Shown here: positions 48,949 through 60,900 of the stretch, piece after piece | How positions within the stretch are numbered: position 1 is the first letter of the stretch | How the letters are laid out: every line of letters begins with the position of its first letter | Source: Larus michahellis | Taxonomy: Eukaryota > Chordata > Aves > Charadriiformes > Laridae | Assembly: GCF_964199755.1 (NCBI RefSeq) | Contig: NC_133910.1 | Span: 10,176,711 to 10,240,710, forward strand | DNA length: 64,000 bases | Direction: 5' to 3' | Notes under the pieces: generated by a model | Told to the model about the DNA's origin: nothing | The model's input: only the letters and a program-made list of their open reading frames with translations | Databases searched by the model: none | Position numbers and translations under genes: made by a program

Positions 48949-51900
48949 GTATGATTTAAGCAGCTTTTTGTTTTGCCACTTCATGTTATTACCATTTACA
49001 TGCCAGTTGCAATATGCGTGCTGATCTTTTTCCCCTTGTTTTAGTCCAAAAAAAAAAAATGGTAAGACTTTAACTTTGTAATATTTAGAAGTCCATATAT
49101 ACTCTAAAAGCAACCACACCATTTTCAGGACCAACCTCTTCTCATAAAACAAAAGCATTCTAATTGAAAGCTGAATTCTGGTTTAAAAAGGCTCTTGAAC
49201 TGTGACTGGAGAAAAAAATATTAATTAGGAAACAGACAATTATCTGTCACAATTGTCATTAGAAAAGTGAACCTGCAGATTGCACTCATTTGTCTTATTC
49301 TCACAAGGAATCTCATTTCTACATGTCACATGTTCGAAAGTAGCTAGCTGTTTAACCAAGTTTCAGAAGTGTGTGTGTATAATTTTTTTTTTTTTTAAAT
49401 ATGCATGATGATGGCTTTTCAGTTGCGTTTTCAGACACTGGCTAATCAGGCCAGGAATGTTCCCGGTGCTGTCTCGTAGCAGTGGCAAAACAGCGATTAT
49501 ATAATCAGTACCGCACTTTATGGAGACTAAATAAGTCTGTTCACCTTCTGCTGATTCATATGCTTTTTCATGTTACTCGCTGTAACACCTGGGTGATGCA
49601 GTAAGAAGATGCTTTTTCCTTTGCTTTTTAATGTCTTATCACATGCCTTGATACAGCTATTGGCAATAACGCTATCAATGTCAAAGTGGTTTTGTTTCTC
49701 AAGTTCATATGTTCCTTTCATTTTTTGTTATTTCTAAGTTTGTGTCAGATCACTACCTTGATCTTGCAACATTCATTTTCCTGGTCTCCTGACTTGCAAT
49801 GTCTTTCAAACAATTTAATGTATTTTGGCTAACACTCCCTCTATTTTCATTGTCTGACCTTGTTACTCTACTTTGAGTTTTTTTTCCACCAAGTTAAGTT
49901 TGCTAGTTCTTCTCTTTGAAGATTTCAGCATGCCCAAATTATGCTTAAATTTTTTTTAACTTTGCTTTTGATTTTTTCCTATTATTTTCTTGCCAGTTAA
50001 TTTTGTCTTATAACTTCCATTGTCTCTCTGTAGTAAATCATGCTGATTTTGTACACTGATCATCCCCTCAAATCGTGTGTTCTTCATTCATCTTTTAAGT
50101 ACCTTCTCATTAGACCTTGGCTGTTGTTTTCAATGCTACTTTTGTTCTTAATGTGTTGAGTGCTAACAAAAATAACCTTTCATCACCCTGACCTCATCTT
50201 GAGTCCTTTTTGTATTGCTTATTACATTTTACTTACCTTGGGTGTGTGCTGTCTTTCACTTCTCTAAAAAGCAGTGTACATCTGCAACGTTATGTCCTTA
50301 ATGGTAGCGGTGTTGGTACCGTCATAGGCATATCAGATAGGTCAGCTGGGCATATGTAATTCTTTCCCCCCCCTCCTCCCCCTTGCATTTTCTTAGGTAC
50401 CTGATCATCAGACAGTGAAGTTGAGTAATGTAGGAGAGAACAAACATTATGAAGTAGCAAAGAAATGTGTTGAGGATTTGGCACTCTACTTAAAGCCATT
50501 AAGTGGAGGAAAAGGTAAGTCTCTACTGAACAATGGAATTTTGATATCGCTTACTTTTAACAGCATTGTGTTTTCAGCACTGATTTTAGATGTCAATGGG
50601 ATAATCCTCTCATTTTTGTAAGAAATTCTCTCTTATGTCTTTAAAAGCTTATTCACACCTGTGACACTTAATATCTTTTTATTTTAGGTTTACTTTTTTT
50701 TTTTATTTAAGGGGCTAGGCTAACTTTGTACTAAAGCTGAACTTTCCTCAAAGGATGGGCTTGATGTCAACTTAAGACTTTAATTAAAATTCTTTTTGAT
50801 AATGAATTACACAGAATTGCCTAAGAGAAGGGAAGATACCCGTGACTAGCATCCAAGTCCTGGAGAAAGACACATACTAGTAAACATTTTGTTTGTCTTA
50901 TTCAGAAAAATTTGCCTGATTAGAAGCAATTAGTTTGCCTTTTCTCCCTTTCTTTGAAGGTGTTGCAAGCTTGAATCAGAGTGCACTGAGCCGTCCAATG
51001 CAAAGGAAACTTGTGACACTGGTGAATTGTCAGCTGGTAGAGGAAGAGGGTCGGGTTAGAGCTATGAGGGCAGCTCGATCACTGGGAGAGAGAACCGTTA
51101 CAGAACTGATCTTGCAGCACCAGAATCCTCAGCAGCTTTCTGCCAATCTTTGGGCTGCTGTCAGGGCACGAGGATGCCAGTTTCTAGGACCAGGTAAGGT
51201 ACCTGTAGAATCTGCAACAGCTGTACCTTTATGTAGCTGTACCATTCCTTAACAGAAAATTATTTGGAAGTTTCTTCTGTTCAGTTGAAGATGTAATTAC
51301 TTCTGTTTTTCAACTTTTTGCCACAAAGAAAGGAGATGGGGAAAAAAAATAGACAAGTTAGTAAAATCTGCTGTTTTAAAGTTTTGAGGGTTCCCCCCCA
51401 CCTTATTAACTGTTCTTCAAAATTGTGAGAAGTATTTAAAAAATCCTGTCAAAGTAGAGTAAATAAGCATGCTTTCTGCACAGTTTGTAATGCAGTGTAA
51501 CTGTAACACAGGCTGAATGTACTGCTGCCTGTGATTAGAATTGGATAGGAAACGGCAAATGCTCTCTTGCTTACACTTTAGCTGTAAATACAGTGAGCCT
51601 AACTTTAGTTGCAGCATACTTTAATTTTAAAATTTATAATGAGCATGTTTATATCTTTGATAGAAACAGCAAATTCTTAGTTAAGAATGCTGCTGAAGCA
51701 AGCATAGAAATGAGAAGGAAACTCTTTTTAAACTGCAAGTAGTCCTCTTTTGATTCCAATAACTGATGATAGCATTCCTGTAGTGTTCCCATATCTATTT
51801 TATGCAGTTTCATATAATCATAGAATGGTTTGGGTTGGAAGGGACCTTTAAAGGTCATCTAGTCCAACCCCCCTGCAGTAAGCAGGGACATCTTCAACTA

Positions 51901-54900
51901 GATCAGGTTCCTTAGAGCCCCATCCAGCCTGGTCTTGAATGTTTCCAGGGATGGGGCATCTACCACCTCTCTGGGCAGCCTGTGCTAGGGTTTCACCACC
52001 CTCATCTTGAAGAATTTCTTCTGTATGTCCAATCTAAATCTACCCTCTTTTAGTTTAAAACCATTATCCCTTGTCCTATTACAACAGGCTCTGATAAAAA
52101 GTTTGTCCCTGTCTTTCTTATAAGCCCCCTTTAAGTACTGAAAGGCCACAGTAAGTTCTCCCTGGAGCCTTCTCTTCTCCAGGCTGAACCCTCTCTCAGA
52201 CTGTCCTCACAGCAGAGGGGCTCCAGCCCTTGGAGCACCTCTGTGGCCTCCTCTGGCCCCGCTCCAACAGGTCCATGTCTCTCCTGTGCTGAGGCCACAG
52301 AGCTGGAGGCAGCACTGCAGGGGGTCTCCCCAGAGTAGAGCGGAAGGTCAGAATCCCCCTCGAGTCCTGCTGGCCACACTGCTGGGGATGCAGCCCAGGT
52401 TGCAGGGGGCTTTCTGGCCTGCGTGAGCGCACATTGCTGGCTCATGCCCAGCTTTTCACCACCAGTAGTCATAGCTCTTTAAGTTTTCTGTGCTTAGAGC
52501 GCTTCTAAATACTTCGAAACTAGCAAATTTCTTAAAATGTTTAAAAAGCTTTTTTTTTTTTTTCTTATGATTAGTCAAATAAAAAGTAATAAGAATTTAC
52601 ATTCAAGGTGATTCAGATGCTCCTACTTACGGCGTTAATATATGATAGCCTGGCTGTTTCCTGGCAGAATATTTCACTTCCTATCTTTTATTTTTGTGCG
52701 TTAAAGCTATGCAAGAGGAGGCACTGAAACTTGTATTACTGGCACTGGAAGATGGCTCTGCACTCTCAAGAAAAGTTCTGGTACTTTTTGTTGTGCAAAG
52801 GCTAGAACCAAGATTTCCTCAGGCCTCTAAAACAAGCATTGGTCATGTTGTGCAGCTACTGTATAGAGCATCATGCTTTAAGGTAAAATACCAATGTTTG
52901 AAGTTTGTTCCTGTAAACTAGTGCAGCTCCAGAGAACCTGACCTAGAATTAGTATCTTTCACCTGTGAGATGTTATATAAATTCAGTTTCTACACATTTA
53001 AGTAATGTAGACTATAAGATTTTATCTAGAACTGTCATGAAGTATTTGTTGCATATTTAAAATTCCCTGCAAAAGGAACCAAGTGGTCACATGTGGAATT
53101 AGCCATTATAGATTCTGAAATTACTGCCCTCGTTATTAACTACTGCCCATCGTCTGGAAATTACCTGCCCTGAAAGAGGCGTGAAACCTGACTGTAGGCA
53201 CTCCTAGCCTGCTTCAGGAAGTAGTGAAGTGTTTTAATATAATCACTTTTGACTTGATTTAGATTCATAAGAGCTGGCCATAGCTAGACATGCCAGACTG
53301 GCCTGTGTGCCCTCAAAGCTTGGAATCCAATCCTAGCATTCTAAAGAAAACATTTGGAACACTGTGGTCCTGGGAGCTTCCCCAGCCCCAACAGCAGGTG
53401 TGAGAGAGGGACACCATACACAGAATGCTCTCAGCCTCAGCTCCAACGTTGTGTTCCCACACGTTTGTCATTCTCTCTCCTTTTTCTTTTGTCTGTATCT
53501 AGCCTCCTTGCACTCAAGAGGTGCTTTATTTTTGATATATAGGGGTAGGTTGTTTAAAATGAACAGTCCCAACTCTTTATATCTGGAGAAGAATGAAAAG
53601 TTAATTCAATGGGTCTTTTTTTTCTTTTGAATCACAGTTTAAAAACATGATTATCACATCACATCACTAAACATTAAAATAATGAGACCTGTTGCATTGC
53701 TCTCCTTTATGACAAATGTGTTCTGTAACCTAAGAATTATACTTAATATTTATAGTGGGCTCTCAGTTAAATATTCTGTTCTTTAAATGTCAATATCTTA
53801 AAATTTTTCTACCTTCTTATTATTTAAGTAACTTCTAGAGACTTTCCTTTTTCTTTAAGTCATCCTTTAGTAGCAAAAACTACTGGTAGAACTACTAAAT
53901 ATCTAACTGTATCTCCTGTGACTTAAGCAAATCTGATTACTTTCCTAGTTGGAAGTAGTGAGTTGGTATGGTTTTGCAGCTGTGATCCTGTAGAAGCTGG
54001 TGTTTCTGCCTGTGCACTGCTAGCTAAGTGGATGAATACATGGAAGAAAATGAAGTATATGCTAAATATACAAAAGCAATAATTTTGTAATTTGTGTTGT
54101 GTAACTGTCTTACGGACTTTGAGTTTTTTTGTTAAAGGAGGAGTATTTAGCTATTACTATTTATTAGGTCACTAAAAGGGATGAAGATTCTTCTCTGATG
54201 CAACTTAAAGAAGAGTTTCGGAGTTATGAGGCTTTGCGGAGAGAACATGATGCCCAAATTGTTCACATTGCCATGGAAGCAGGACTTCGAATATCACCAG
54301 AACAATGGTCTTCCCTTCTTTATGGTGACTTGGCACATAAATCCCACATGCAATCCATTATTGACAAGGTTCGTCAAAGGGATGATTTTAATATCTTTGT
54401 AGGGTTAGATTTCACTGTTAAATGTTATAATAAAAATCCAAGAACTGCTTGAGTTGACTTTTTGTCTTTAGTCATATTAATTAAAACTAGAATGAAGGTT
54501 TTTTTCACCATGGTAGTGTATTCTTCATATGAAGACATTTTGGTTTTCAGTAGCTTAAGATTAATTCTGGTTTTTGTGTCTTATGATGAAGCTTCATAGG
54601 GCAGATTCTGAGCTGAGAAATAAAATTTCTCTCCACTGATACTCTCTATATGCCATCTGAAGACACGCAATTGTGTAGGAACCACTGTAATGAAAATCTC
54701 TTTAAGATTAGTAGTTCACAGTTGTAAGATGCAGCACACTAATGCTCACTTTGTTTCCAGCTCCAATCTCCAGAATCTTTTGCAAAGAGTGTACAAGAAT
54801 TGACAATTGTCTTGCAGCGCACGGGGGATCCTGCAAACTTAAACAGGCTGAGGCCTCATTTAGAGCTCCTGGCAAATATAGATCCAAATCCAGGTATGCA

Positions 54901-57900
54901 AAGGAAGCTTTTTAAGCATTTCTTGATATTTTTCGTATCTAGCAAAGTAAATTATTAAGATGATAACCTCCATTCCTGGTCTCAAAATTCCCATTAATTA
55001 ACATAGTATATCATAAACTCTTCTTCAGGGCCCTCTGAGTTCTGTCCTAGTACTTGGCATTTTGAAGTACTACAAGAGTTACCTCTTATTTATGATACTA
55101 CTGGAGTTATTGACAGAAGCCTGCTTTTAATAATTTTAGATGCAGCGTCTCCAACATGGGAGCAGCTGGAAAATGCAATGGTCGCTGTAAAGACTGTGGT
55201 ACATGGGCTGGTGGATTTCATTCAGAATTACAGTAGAAAAGGCCATGAAACTCCACAGGTAACTATATTCGATGGTTGCATTATATGTCTAAATATATAT
55301 TTACTGAAAGATGTGACTGAAATATTTACAGCCTTTTCTGTGGAATAATTGATGACGCTGTTTTTTACTGTGTTCAAGTTTTGACAACTTAACATTTCTG
55401 AGTATGGAATGCAGCAGAGCTTGATGTAGTGAGATCCATACAATGGCATAGTACTTAGCCCATCAACGAGAAGTTTTCTTAGCTTTCTGATTAAAGGTGC
55501 AAAATATAAAAACATATCATGAATGTGTTTTGTGTGTTTCAAGCCTGTTTTTATGTAAATGTTTGTTAGATTGTAAGAGGAATGTCCTGTGCTTGTTTTT
55601 TTTTTTTTTCCTAAAGCCACAACCAAATAGCAAATACAAAACAAGTATGTGCCGAGACCTTCGACAGCAAGGGGGATGTCCAAGAGGAACAAACTGTACA
55701 TTTGCTCATTCTCAGGAAGAGCTTGAAAAGTGAGTGTGCAAGATTGCCTTTTTTTTTTACCTCTTTAATTTAAATCCGAGAAATCTCCATAGAATTTTGA
55801 AAACAATTTCTTCTGTACGTTTATTCATTTGGAAGGATTTGTGAATCTCTTGAAGTGACAACTCTTTACATGAAATTGAAAGTACAGTAAAGCAATGTCT
55901 GCAAACTAATTCAAGTTCTATTTTTCATTTTATGCCATATGAAGTAAAATTTCCTTTCCTGAAACTGAGTCTAGGCTCAGTGTCTGTCAGGGATTGGTTA
56001 TATCACCTACAAGAGAGAAAATGTAATTAAATTTTAATTGATTAAGGAATAAAGTGAGTTATTTGAAGAGTATGTAATGTCTGCATTCTTGAAGCTGTTT
56101 TCACCCAAATCCGTTTTCAAAGAACTGCAGAAGTGGATCTTCTAAGAGGGGAGGTGATCTTTGGTTACGAGGAAGACATTTGTGTTCTATTTGCAGATTG
56201 TTGAAAATAAGCACGAGTTCTTGAAGTCTTGTAGTTTTTGGATATCATGTTCTTCTCAATCCCTTCTTTTTGCTAATTTTGCAAATACATTAAACTTAAT
56301 AATAAGCACTTGTTAAATCATCTGTCTTTTGTGTGTGTTTGTATGTGTTTGTTTTTAGATATCGTTTGAGGAACAAAAAAATCAGTGCAACAGTGAGAAC
56401 ATTCCCCCTTCTAAATAAAGTTGGCGTAAATAGCACCGTCTCAACCACAACAGGAAACGTCATTTCTGTCATAGGAAGCCCTGAAGCAACAGGGAAGATG
56501 GTGCCAAGTACTAACGGAATAGCTACTCTAGAAAGTGGTGTTCCCCAGTTGATCCCTCGCTGTGCAGACACCTCCTTGAGAGCTTTGGAGAACACCAAGA
56601 AGGGAGGGAAGACTGGAGCCAATGGTCAGAATGTTTCTGGATCCCCTACAGAATCACTACCTGAAAAGTAGGTAACTTTTTTCATAAAGATAACTAAGCA
56701 CAAGATTTTGCTTTTAGACCATCATGGAGTTTGTAGATGGCAAACGAGATGCTGAATTCTGGTCCTGGCTTGCAGTTGTTGCTGGTCCTCACTGGCTGCA
56801 GAGTAGTGCAAGATCTCGTACTGCAGTACAGATATCGTTTTACAAAGTCAGTGGATTCAAGTTGTCAGAGCCAGCATCGGTTGTTTTAGCTATTGAATGC
56901 TCCCATGCAGTATAGATAAAATGGTAAAACTCTCTTTTTATCTTTTATTCTGTTGTTCTCGGCCTGGTATCTTGCTTACTGTTGGGTTATTACATAAAAA
57001 TAAAACAAAAATCTTGCACTCAAAATTTGACACTTCCTGAAACCGAGAAGGGTGCATGTAGTGCACAGTCCCTTAATAATCCTGGAAACCTCCTAGTTTT
57101 GGGGTTTTCCCTTAAAAAATTTCAGATGCTTCTGCAGAAAGCGCTGAGCCTCTACATAACTTTTCAAAGCCTTTGTCTTTACCAGAATACACTTTAAAAT
57201 GGTATGTAAGCTTCTGAGTACATACCAAAACATTTATATCCACTTTTGAGTTCTCTTAGGAGAAAGTCTGAGATGTAATAATACTGTCAGTTTCGGGTAC
57301 AAAAAATGAAATTCCAGAGGAAGTGACATGGCCCAAACTTTTACATTACATGGGAGTGTACAGAAAGAGATGACCAACTGAAATAAGTAAAGATCTGCTT
57401 AATGATTTCTTGGTAATCCTTTTCAGTAAAATTGGTTCTCCACCCAAGACTCCTGTAAGCCAGGCAGCAGCTACCTCAGCTGGTCCTCCTAATATTGGAA
57501 CAGAAGTTAATTCTGTGCCTCCAAAATCCAGCCCATTTGTTCCCAGAGTACCCGTCTACCCTCCACATTCTGATAATGTTCAATATTTCCAAGATCCCAG
57601 GACTCAGCTGTCATACGAAGTTCCACAGTACCCTCAGACAGGTGAGTGAGATAAGCAGTGTGCATGTTTATATTCAAGCAAAAATTAGGTGTTACAGCAT
57701 CAGGTCATTCACAAGCTCTCAAAAGAAAAGATAGAGGTGTTCAAACAATCCTCTCCGAAGAAAAAAGAGTAAGCCAAGTGTGAAATGGTTATTTATGGAC
57801 CTTTGGAAGTACTTTTTTTAGCAATATAGCTTTTTATTTTAGAGACAACTGTTACTATATAAAGAAGTGCTGAAGATGCTGTATTTTCAGTTACATAGTT

Positions 57901-60900
57901 ATACCATAGGATCAATGGCAGAGAAACTCCATTTTCCGAATTGGGTCAAGGTGGTAAAGGGTCAGCACTACGTCTGCAAAAATGGTTGTCATACATGAAA
58001 TTATATTCCACAGAAATACGATAGGGTCAGTAACAGGTTTGTAAAGTGTGACTCTTCGTTCTCTAAAGGTACTTATCAACACTATTTACAGTTTTAGAAC
58101 GTGTAAAATTCTGGGTCATTTGTGGTTACATTAAATATACCTTTTTCCAATTTTCAAGGATATTATCCACCACCTCCAACAGTACCAGCTGGTGTGGCTC
58201 CCTGTGTTCCTCGCTTTGTGAGGTCCAATAACGTTCCAGAATCCTCCCTCCCACCTGCTTCCGTGCCATATGCCGATCATTACAGTACATTTCCCCCTCG
58301 AGATCGACTGAATTCTCCTTACCAACCTCCTCCTCCGCAGCCGTATGGACCAGTTCCTCCTGTCCCTTCTGGAATGTATGCTCCAGTTTATGACAGCAGG
58401 CGCATCTGGCGCCCACAGATGTACCCACGAGATGATATTATTAGGAGCAATTCTTTACCTCCCATGGATGTGATGCACTCATCTGTCTATCAGACATCAT
58501 TACGTGAGAGATACAACTCTTTGGATGGCTATTACTCTGTGGCTTGTCAACCTCCAAACGAACAGAGGACTGTGCCTTTACCGAGGGTAAGTGAGAGCCA
58601 GAAAGGGAAGGATGTAGTCTTGGTTCTGAAGGTCATTACTGAGAAGTTGGTAAATAATTAGCATAGACCTCATCTGTTTATTTGGGGTTAGAGTGATCAA
58701 GACATGTGACCTGGACAAAGTTCTTGTTTTGTTTTTGAACTTAATAAAATGGGCTTGTAAAATAGACCGCTCAAATCTGCCTTAGTACCAGAGCCCCTCT
58801 GCCTCTTTAATTCCCATGCATGTTGCTTGAATTAGTTACATATTTAAGATTTGCTATACATAGGCCAGCTTCTCCTCCAAATCCTTGTGGAATTCTTCTA
58901 GTGATAGCAATGGAAGGTTACACACCCAAGGGAATTTGGGGGTCAAGTGTGTCCCCTGCAAGTATTTGCCTTCTGATTAGAGTACGATAGGATATACAGT
59001 CCTATATTTATTATTGCTAGGAGCCTTGTGGTCATTTGAAGACTGGTTATGATGAGCAATTAAGACGGAAGCCGGAGCAATGGGCACAGTACCACACACA
59101 GAAAACTCCTCTGGTATCGTCAACCCTTCCTATGGCAACACCATCTCCAACACCACCTTCTCCTCTCTTCAGTGTAGATTTCAGCACAGAGGTGGGAAGC
59201 CAGAGAACTTCTTTATTTTCCCTTCCTGTTTCTGTAAGATGCCATTTAATATTTCTAATAGAGAGTTACTACCTGCCATCTATTGTTCGTAAAATTAATT
59301 TAATCTTCTAGCAAAAGGAAAGTAGTATCTAGTAGTGAATGCATTCAATTTGGTGATCCTAAACACGATTGCTGAAAAAAGGTCAAGAAGTGAAGGGATT
59401 CAATTTAACCTTACTAAAGAAAATATAATTTTATTGAACCAGCTTTGTGAACCTCCACGTTTTTGTGTAGGGAACAACAGTTGTTTTCCATTAAGAAGGA
59501 CTTTCCCTTTTATACTCCAAATGGTATTAGGACATGATGAGTAGACTGAAACAAGCTGCAAATGCTTGTCAAGTCCCAGGGAGTACATATCCCTTAAAAG
59601 TGGCAAAAGGCATTGGTAGAACATTGTGTACGTGTGTGATAAGTTCTGTAAACAAGAATGGAATAGAAAAAAAATATCTTGTGACTTTTATTTTCTGTAT
59701 GTGTAAATTAAATGCATCCAAGAAACTAGTTTGAGACCCATGGTGCCAAGCACTCTTTGCTGTGATTTGACAGGTCCCTTGGTCATATTTGAGGTGTTTG
59801 AAAGTATTCAGAAAAGGTCCTGTAAGGTACTTGAAGTCCCTTATGGGTACATTCAGGGTAGATCAGGATTTAGTCCTTTTCATCCAGATTGGAGGGTTCC
59901 AAGTTGTACTTCTGTCTGCCACTGGCTTATACATTAAAGGGAAATGCATGGCTTCCTCTCAACTTAATTACTGTAAGTATTTGCCTGAAGAAACCTGCTA
60001 CTAACGTAGTGACACTGATTTCAGTCTCTCATCTTGGCAGACCAGGTAGTTACTTGCCTGCCTTTCTTTGACAGTTGTCAGCTGCAGTGGTTTAAAATTT
60101 GACAGAATGGTTATGTTGTCCCTGAATTGAGTCTTGAATACAGCTAGAACTCCTTGAGTGACTTTTGAGATAATTCAGTGAAATAGCAATAAATGTCTTT
60201 TCTTATTTTAAGACTGAATTCCCTATTTTTATTATTCACTGCTTATTTATTCCCTTTTCCATAGTTCTCGGAGAGTGTCAGTGATTTGAGTGGAACTAAA
60301 TTTGAGGAAGACCATCTCTCTCACTATTCACCATGGTCTTGTGGCACTATTGGGTCTTGTATAAATGCTATCGACTCAGAGCCCAAGGATGTGATTGCCA
60401 ATTCAAATGCCGTGCTAATGGTAGGGGTTTTCTGCATGTTATCTCATTAGTGTAATGATACTTACATGCTGAAACGTCTTCTGTTTGGTTAACAAGCCTT
60501 TTTTTTTTTTTAAGTTGATAGTTTCTATTCTTAGTATTTTAAAGTAGTTTTGCCCATTTGAAGTTGTTTGGAATATCTTTTCCCAGTTTTGTAAATAAAC
60601 AATCTGTTTACTTCAGTGACAGAATGTAGTGCCATGAATGAAATTCTCAGATGTCTGAAACAACTATATTAATAACAGATCTCTGTAAATCAAACTTGTA
60701 ACCAAAATATTTTGAGTAGATGGTCTGTAAACTGACAAGAATTCATTAATTTTAAGTATGTTCTCTGATTATTAGAATGGATACACATTTTTGACTTCTT
60801 AATTTTGTTTGTCGCTCTTCAGAGTTCTTTATATGAATGTATATGTGTACGCACATATCCTTACAATTTCTGAGGCACCTAAAACAGTCTCAGAATACGT

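Noticed and set aside
49400-49560. Possible second C/D snoRNA in RC3H2 intron 2 (ATGATGA and a CTGA about 145 bases later)
   Set aside because: Too long, terminal stem only about five pairs with unequal gaps, no guide recognised.
56724-56915. 63-codon open frame after RC3H2 exon 10
   Set aside because: Intronic, and exon 10 to exon 11 joins exactly without it.
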